This document shows positions 11,201 through 20,200 of a stretch of 64,000 nt of DNA, piece by piece (positions within the stretch are counted from its first letter, which is position 1; each line of letters begins with the position of its first letter). The translations under genes and the position numbers were made by a program. Below the pieces are notes generated by a model, which searched no databases, had not been told where the DNA came from, and was given only the letters and a program-made list of their open reading frames with translations. The DNA is from Cydia pomonella (lineage: Eukaryota; Arthropoda; Insecta; Lepidoptera; Tortricidae): assembly GCF_033807575.1 (NCBI RefSeq), contig NC_084729.1:3348001-3412000 (forward strand), read 5' to 3'.

Positions 11201-14200
11201 TGCGCAAAAATCGCAAAAAATATTACACGGAGATCTTATGGCAGACACCGTACCGGTGACGTAAAAGACGCAACTGTTTTGCGAACAAAAAAGATTCGCG
11301 TGAAGCACGTTACTGCGATTCCGTACCGTCACCGTTTTTTAAACAGCGGTGTGGGGAGCATGCGTCAAAAACGGTACGCATACGACGCGTCACTGCGATT
11401 CCGTATCGTGACCGTTTTTTAAGCTGCGGTCTGGTCGCACCTTGTATTGTATTGTATTCGGGCGATTTTTCCGCAACTCGACGACTTGCGCCTATTTTGC
11501 GTGATATGTTGGGGGTGGGCTAGTCCTGCCAGCCCAGCTCCTCGAGGAATCCTATCAAACCTTTGATGTTGAGTAGGACCTCGGGGAGGTCTCTCGGAGA
11601 TCCGAGATGTTTAGCCCTGTATGGAGTCACTCCGCTGCATTCCAGCACCACGTGAGAGGCTGTTTCTTCTGTCTCCATGCAACCTCGGCACAGGGGACTG
11701 TCTGTGACACCTGTTGTGAAAAGATGTTTGTTAAATAGTCCATGACCTGTTATGACACTGGTTACCATACTCAGTCGGACCTTCCCTAGTTCCAGGAGCG
11801 CCCTTGTGAGTTTTCCGTTGATGCCAGGCATGGCTTCTTTTGCCTGTCTGCATCCAGTCTGGTTCAGCCAGTGTTCTGTGTGTAGTTTCCCTGTACGTGC
11901 CAGCAGCATTGAGCGTACCTTGCTAAATGGTATCGGAAGAATCGGTTCCGGACCAATCGCCCCCGCATTCGATCCTTGCCTGGCAAGCTCGTCCGCAGCA
12001 TCGTTACCTCGGGATCCACTGTGTCCCTTGATCCATTGTAGGGTGATCTTGTTATTATGACATACCTCCATTAGTCGTTCGTGGCATTCGTGTATAAGTT
12101 TGGATGTAACTATATGGCTATTTAGAGCAATTAAGACTGCTCTACTGTCGGAGAGTATGCGGATGGAGGATCCTACTACGTTCCTTGCAGTGATGGCAGC
12201 CGCCGCGTTTATGATGCCCATGCACTCAGCTTGGAATACCGAGTTATGGGCTCCTAGCGGAGTGGTGATCGACATGTTCAGGTCTTCTGAGAAGGTTCCA
12301 GAGCCCGATCCGCTGTCTGTTTTGGACCCATCAGTGAAGATTCTCAGCTCCCGGGGATTGAGTCCTTCATGATTGTCGTCCTCATATAACTGTATTTTGT
12401 ACCTTTTATCGAAGATAGCTTGTTTGTGAATCCGGTCCGTGCCTGACCTAAGCACTGGAAATTCGTCATACACCTTTTCCAGGCATTTTGTGTGAAGAGC
12501 TCCTGTGATGTTAGACCATATCTTGAGGGTTCGCAACCTTACCGCTGAGAGACTGGCCTCTTGCTGTATGTGTAGGTGCAGCGGTGGAAGGTTTAGCATG
12601 ACCTCCATGGCTGCAGTCGGGGTAGACCTCGTGCAGCCAGTGGTGGCCGCGCATGCGAGCCTTTGAAGTCTTTGTAGTTTGTCTCGTACGTTGCCTAGGT
12701 TTGTTCTTGGCCACCAAACCAGAGCACCGTAACAGAGTAAGGGGCGGATTATCGTCTTATAGAGCCAGAGGGTAATTTTCGGGTTGAGTCCCCACCTCTT
12801 ACCAATCATCCTTCTGCACTGCCAGAAGACAACTCCCGCCTTGTCTATCCGTTTGTTGATGTGGTTGTTCCAATTGAGTTTATTGTCGAGAGTTAGTCCT
12901 AAGTACTTAACTTCATCGGACAGCTGTAGTTCAGTTTGGAAAAGTGTTGGTCTGGTAAAGTTGGTCGCACCTTTATATGGGACAGTCAAATTTTTTTTTC
13001 GCGATTTCGGAATTGGTCCCATAGTAAAAGTTGTTAAGTATGACCTATAAAGTCGCTGCGCAGAGTATGACTGGTGGTTAAAAGTTCACCCTGTATAAAA
13101 TTTTTAAGTAAAAAGAAATATGTACCTACCTATGATTAAGACGAAAAAAGAGACTAAACGTCGAAGTAAGGTAACATTATTGTGTCTGGTTTTTATAATT
13201 TTAATTATAATTTCAGTAATTAAAACCGATACTCTATAAATTCCATTCAATACGTATCGTAACAGTCACCACAGTTTCGACCGGTAAAAGCCAGTTATCG
13301 TTACCCATGCGCAAATAAATGAGTGTAGCTTCATTGTTTATTACTCGATCTGTATGTTTTAAGGCTCATTATATTCCTTGATAATGAAGCAATATGTTTT
13401 ATATTAAACAAAATTTGCGAAATGCTAATATTTACGGAGATTTTTACAAAATAAAAAATAATAATTTTATAAAAAAACTGTTTTTTGTGATTACTTTTTT
13501 TCCTATAGGTTTCACGTAAATGTTTGTAGAAAAGGAAATAATCTCCATAATATAAGCTATTATTTGACACCTCGATGATTAAAATCGGTTAAGTGGTTTT
13601 CGAGATACACCGCCAAAAAGAATAGGTCCGGCCGCCATCTTTGTGACGTCATTACTATCCCCTCCACCATTTTTCCGCTTTACTACCGCATGTACGGTGA
13701 TCAGGAGAACTGTCCGAACACATTGATACCGGTTGTGGGTAAGGCCGAGCTGAGTCAATTAAATCTGGCCTCGGAGCGGCTTGGCGACCGTACTAAGTGT
13801 TTTAAAACCAATTCTGAAAATAAGTACAAATGTAGTATATTGTTTATTTTGCTCCTTATTATTTTGAGCTGTCAAAATTCGAAGCTCTGTTACGTGGTTT
13901 ATATTGAATAATATAAATAAAAATGATATCATTTTCTTTTATTACAGTCTTTTTTTATTTATTAACATCATAAATAATGAAAGAAGTTGTCATATAAAAT
14001 ATTTTAGTACCTTTTGAAAATTGTCCATAATTTCATTAATTATCGGCTGGTAGAACCCTAAAACTAATGTCTAGATTTTTAAAATTATTTTTCCCGAAAT
14101 CTATAAATAAATACGCAACTATTGAGCCCTATTGCGATGCTGGTTTCAAGAATTAGTCAAATACGGGACACCCTGATATTTATTAATCCCGTAAATTATT

Positions 14201-17200
14201 GCAGGAGACTAAATAAACAACCTATATACACTTAGGTGCAAAAGTGTCCCAATACTAGGATCTTAGTAGAATGTGGAAAAGTTGACGCCGATCAAGGGGC
14301 CGCCGACATGATTAATACATAACAGTACTCCGAAACATTTCCTATAAATCTAAAGGTTAAAAGGGTCTGCTGTAAGTACCTGGTCCTTGTGGTAGACGAT
14401 GAGGGGTCCGCGCTTCTGCACGCGGCGGCGGTTGCGCATCTTGCCCTTGCCGGCGCGCAGGCGCTGCGACTTGTACACCTGACAAACACATACAGTTATT
14501 CTCTTCAAAAAATAATTGGGACAATCATACACAAATCGACCTAGTCCCAAAGTAAGCTCCAATAAGGCTTGTATTGCGGGTACTAGTACTAAACTAGATT
14601 ATGATACTAGTGGCTCTATGAGCTGTAGACCTGGACAACCCCCATGGCTCCGCCATTTCGAAAGATTCCCAAAAACTGAATCGACAAAAAAACTATATAC
14701 TTAATTATAATCTTCTCCAAATTTCACTAGAAACGGTTGAGAAATGCGACCTGTAGAGTAGAACATCCGGACATACGAAAGCATTTTTTGCCTAAGCTGA
14801 AAAGGAGACCCCCACTAACACTCGGTCAGTAACTAAAATGAATTAGGAAATAAAAATTGTGACAATATTGTATTGTGCCAAATATTGTGAGCCCAGGGCT
14901 ATGGCCAGGCCTCCTCCTGGATGTGGTTTTTTTCTCGAATTGGATTTGCAGGCTAGCGGGGCGTTGTTTGGTGATCCAAGATATATTTGATAGATATCAA
15001 TTAAAAAAAAACTTAAATGTATAGAGAAAATCTATAACTCTAGGCACAGATAAGACACATATTTATGACTACTAACAACTACTTTATGGTATGAACAAAT
15101 ATCAGAATAACAAAATACTGTTTTATATTTTTAAGTGCTTGTTAAGTGATTGAACATGATAGCATAAACATCGACAATGCATGAAAGTCTTTATATGTAT
15201 AGAAGGTGCCCACGAGGAGCCCGAGAGATTTTAAACACCCAAATTTCTGAAGCCAGAAGAAGGAAAAAATGTTATATGAGTTTAAGTCAATTTCACAAAA
15301 ATATTTATTTTTGTTTATTTTTTGTATGTTGTAGTAGTACTCTTTATTGTACAAAAATACGTATTAAAAGTAACATACACTTAGTAAGAAGTACAAAGGC
15401 GAACTTATGCGTTTGAGAGATCTCTTCCAGTTAACTTTTGAGTAGATGAGAGGAGAGTGAAAAGAGGGTGACAAATGCAGCAAAATGTACAACAAGGTAC
15501 CAGAAAAACGAAGGATATAAATACATACATATTTTATGGGATAAACATGTATGTTTTACAAATAGCGTTTACATATTATATACAAATCATAAAATATAAA
15601 CGCTATTTGTAAAACTGTAACTCATTTTTTTGCATAGTGTTACTTGTCACCTTTTTGACATCATCCATAAGGACATATGGACTAGGTCCCATAGTGGCAA
15701 ATTCGCCATCAAAAAGTCGTTTTGCACTAAGTAACAATAAAAAGATGTTCATTTTTTGTAAGTGGCTTTTTGACTCTGAAATTAGGCGAATTCCAAAAAA
15801 GTTGAAAGGACATTTTAGTCTTTAAATATTATCAGGAATATACTGTTGTAATCTCTCACAATGCTCACGGGCACCGTGAATAATTGAAATGTTTTCTATT
15901 GTCTATGTCGGAGAAGAAATAATCCAATCCGATTGTTTTCAAAAGAAGTTTCATCTGCCAACAATCTTGAGCTCCCAGAAATACATAAAGATCTGGGAGA
16001 GGAAAGTGTTGGGACTACTGAACTAACTTGCAGGATGGCGCCTTTAATTGCAATGGAAGTTTAGACAAAAAAAGCTTTCAAGTAACAGGTGCAACTATTA
16101 ACATTTAGGACTATTATAGTTTGTCTTTTTTTTAAGACTTGAACCTCGTGTCATCAGTTGTTATACATTAGGCGGGTCTACACAGAAGAATCTCGGTCGG
16201 TGGAGATATGCCTCGCCCGCGGCAATTCAGCCGACGGCAATTTCCTCGCGAGGCGGCTTGTTCTGTGTGGACCCGCCTATTTAGGGATGACAGATCCTTT
16301 TCATATAGGTAACTATAGTTCGTTATTTTAGCATTAGAAAGAAAGCAAGCGTGTCTCTTTATTAATTTACGTTCTTTTGCTTTCATAACATAAACAATTT
16401 TTTTTTCTTTTCAATAAAAAGACATGTTAAGATTGCTTACCTTTATTCTTATGCTAAGAAAATTCACTATGCCTACGACTTCTGCAGTTAGTTCCATTTT
16501 GTGCAACAGCAGTAATGTGTTGGTACAGGTTACAGTACAGGTTTACCGTGAACTTCAAAAATCGATTTATGTATCTCTGCACCTCCAGAGTGATACATGT
16601 AGAGGTGTATATAGATGTACCTACCTTGAGGACATCAGACCAGGCCTTGACGCGACGGAGGAAGATCACAGCATTCTTGGTCTTGTTGATCTCCTGGATC
16701 TTGTCTGACACCACCAGGGGCATCTCGGGGACCTTCTCAATGATGTGGCCTGCAAATACAAACGATTTTAGTACTGGTATGTTGTTCACATACAGAAACT
16801 TTAGACAGCGAAATTTTAATTCTGAATTATGTAATTATTCAATAAAAAAATTGTGTCTTCCACACGTCGACACACCAACGGACTGAAGTCCAAGTTGATG
16901 TTTCCTAAGGGAAGTTCACTCTACCCTCGACACTCGTAACTCAAACTGCACTGGCGGAAAGAGTAAGGCTTTAGAGGGTTCACTAATATTAATTACTTTT
17001 GGTGTCCTCATACTAATTCGATGTTGTTTCAGTCACACACCATTGAGGCGTGAATAGAAGACGCAATTCCAACGTGACATCGTTCAAGGTCATATTTGAA
17101 TGACGTCACGTTGGAATCGCGTCTCTTTCTGTAAACTTATTCCAACACGCTGTGGGCAGCTGGGATACAAGCGATTTGGTCGCAATGTTTGTATAGTTTT

Positions 17201-20200
17201 CCTCCTAGTTTTGATCACAATGTATAGTTTTCAACACTGCTCTGTTACCTGCCCCACTGCCTGCTGGCGTCCGGGAACAGGTTCAATCACTGTATTTGTA
17301 GATAAAGTCGCGCCGACCTGCTGTCGCTGGCGTCTGAACATCTTAACGGCGCGGTCTAGACGCCAACGGCGTTCAACACAGTTTATACATTTGATTCAGG
17401 TCAATGGCGTTCTGCAACCTGTTGCCCGTTGGCGTTCAATCCTCGAACTAAATAACATTGCATGCATGTTTCGTGACTAGTGAGTAACATATCTCACCTC
17501 GGGCCTGCACTAGCGCGGGCACGCCGGCAGCGGCCACGGCGGCGGCGACGGCGGCGCGGCGCTGGCGCAGGTTGACGCGGCGGTGCCAGCGCCGCCACGG
17601 CTTCGTGGGCGCGAACATGCGACCACCACGGCACATGTTACCGAACGCACCCTGGCCCGATCTGGGAAACGAATAATACAGTCAACAATGGTTCCTAGTT
17701 CATTCTGGGCTTAATATATGAACGAACTTGACCGGCCGCTCGTCGGCCTCGCTAAGTCGCTGCCCGCTGACATCCAGACTGCAGCCTAAGGTTTCTATTA
17801 TTAAGCACATTTAGCACTAACCGTTTTTGTGTGTGATTCCTATTAATGAGACAATTATTTTTACTGCATAATCACAACAGCCAGAAAACAACATGCTTTG
17901 GTAGAAATTGTAGTAACAACTCTGCACCCGTGTCTGCTACAGAGCAGACCCAGAACGCCATGTCGCTACGTCGCTGTTGCACTAATCCGCAGTAACACTC
18001 AGAAGCATGGAGAAAGCTCACTGAACGTGGACATTTAGTGCATATCCTCTTAAGTTTACATTCTTGTGATTTAAGGAAGAAAGGGGATGACCGGTTTTTA
18101 AGTAAGTGAGTAAATTATTTGATATTCTTACCTGTGGGTACCACCACCGCGAACACGGGGGATACGCGCTACGGCGCGACCGGTACCCCATGACTCAGCG
18201 CTAGTTTGGTGACCTGATTAGAAAAGAACATCATGACGACCACATTCATCAAACAAATAAGTGGTATCCTAACCTAACGAATATTTGTCAACAGGCAGGC
18301 GTAGGAACATAGAACGAGCAGCCTCGCGAGGAAATAGCTGCGGGAAGCAACTTGGTTTGTGTAGATGTGCATTGTCCGAGGCAACGTGGCCGCAGGTTTG
18401 CCTCGGACAATGCGCAGACGGAGTTGCTTTGCCTATTGAGCAATTTCTAATTTTATTGCATCATTAAGCAATAACACTTTACTCGCGGCGCAATTTCCTC
18501 GCGAGGCGGCTGCTGCTGTGTGGACCCGCCTATTGATGAACAACTTACATTTGGCCTGAAAACTGTACATATTTAATAAAGAAAACTGTAGTAACAACTC
18601 TGCACCCGTGTCCGCTACAGAGCGAACCCAGAACGCCATGTCGCTACGTCGCTGTAGCACTAATCCGCAGTAACACTCAGAAGCATGGAGAAAGCTCACT
18701 GAACGTGGACATTTAGTGCATATCATCTTAAGTTCACATTCTTGTTATTAAGAAAAAAAGGGATTACCGGTTTTTCATACATATTCCTCATTTCCCTCTT
18801 CAATATTGACATTACGGAAAATACTTTTTTTAAGATTGTTTATTGATTATAGCTATGCCCTTTCTAATGCTATGCTATGCCTAAATAGCTGGAAAGAATT
18901 GGATGGAGAAAGCTAAAGATAGAGAGAAGTGGAAGGGAATCGAGGAGGCTTTTACCCTAACAGGATCAATGTATTAAAAAAAAAAAGTAGCTAACTAATA
19001 TATACATACATAAATATTAAGATTTTGTTTATTAAATCACTAACAAACTAAAAACACATTTGCTGCAAATGCTCTTTCTTTAGTTTGATTATTTCCGATT
19101 TTTTGATTATGAGTTAGGAACAAAAAAAAGTACCATACAATTTTTTTTTCTTTGTGAAAAGCATCTAAAAGTCTGTCAATTCAAGACATTTTCCAACCCT
19201 TTTTATTCTTTTTCTTTGAAAGAGACACTTGTACTACAAGGCTTTCCTCTTTATGGTAGACTTAGAGTTAAAACTTTGATGTGTTGATACAGTTGATCCC
19301 CCTTAGACAAAAAAAGGACAGTTTGTGACCACAAAAAAAAAATTTTCTCACCTATTCTCACTGGAAAATACTGAGAAAAAAATCAGCATTCAGTTTGTTG
19401 TTACTATTGGTGACAACTGAGAATTTTCTTTCTCAGTAGTTACCACCAACAATAACCAAACCAAGTTGGTGGTAACAACTAGGAATTTTATCCTTGGTAG
19501 TAACTGATGGGAATAACCACAATTAACATAATAGTTATACATACCAGCCTCCTTGTTCACGCTGTAAGGCTGCCTCGCGTTCTTGGACATGGACACATGC
19601 ACATTGTTGACGAGATCAGGGCGGATGGGCGCCTTGAACACGAACGGGAGCGGCAGGGCAGCCCCGGCAACCACCTCACTCTTCTCAGAGTAGACCGACA
19701 CCAGCGGTCGGGCGACTGATAGACTCTGGAATTTAGAGATATTTTGATTCAAATAAGGATTTTTATACTTCAGTTAACCTATTTAGAATTAATGTACAAT
19801 GTATTAATTGTCCCTAAACAAGAAATGAGACAGTTAGCAGTATCATGAACATTAACAGTGAAGCCTGAAATAATATATTTGTCAACGACAAGATATTTGC
19901 AGAAAGGTGTTCAATTCCTGGACCTTAAAGGAAATCTTTTAATAACTGTAGAATATTCTATGTTTCTAAGAACTTTTTGGAATCTTTGGAAAATGTTTAA
20001 CTTGATTTACCTGTTTTCATAAAAAAATAGCCAAGTGTTTAATTCAGAAAACAGGGGTGATTAAACTTTTTTCGTCATTATCCTGTCCCGTTGTCCAAGC
20101 ACCGACCAACCTCGATGCGGTTTTCAGTGTGTCCAAGGGACAATAATGCTTTATTCAAAGAGATGTGACAATTTACTAAAATGCTCAGTGGATGGCCTAC

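Larger units (their letters stand above)
9333..14177. mobile_element. Nested transposon cluster in RpL4 intron 6
   Basis: The outermost ends are TAGGGTGTCCCGT at 9334 and its inverse ACGGGACACCCTG at 14163-14175. Inside is a large inverted repeat: 9552-10310 pairs with 13042-13799 (ends TTAGTACGGTCGCCAA and complement; shared GGTATCAATGTGTTCGG and GTAATGACGTCACAAAG). A second direct copy of the left arm lies at 10345-10660, a third palindromic MITE (GACGCATGCTC ends) at 11142-11372, and an I-like LINE at 11442-12961. Short frames inside the arms are chance. The order of insertion appears to be outer element, inverted-repeat element, MITE, LINE. Confidence 0.7.

Noticed and set aside
9333..14177. 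Precise superfamily of the outermost element in RpL4 intron 6
   Set aside because: The 13-bp GGGTGTCCCGT ends are clear but no unambiguous target duplication could be read, so no superfamily is claimed.
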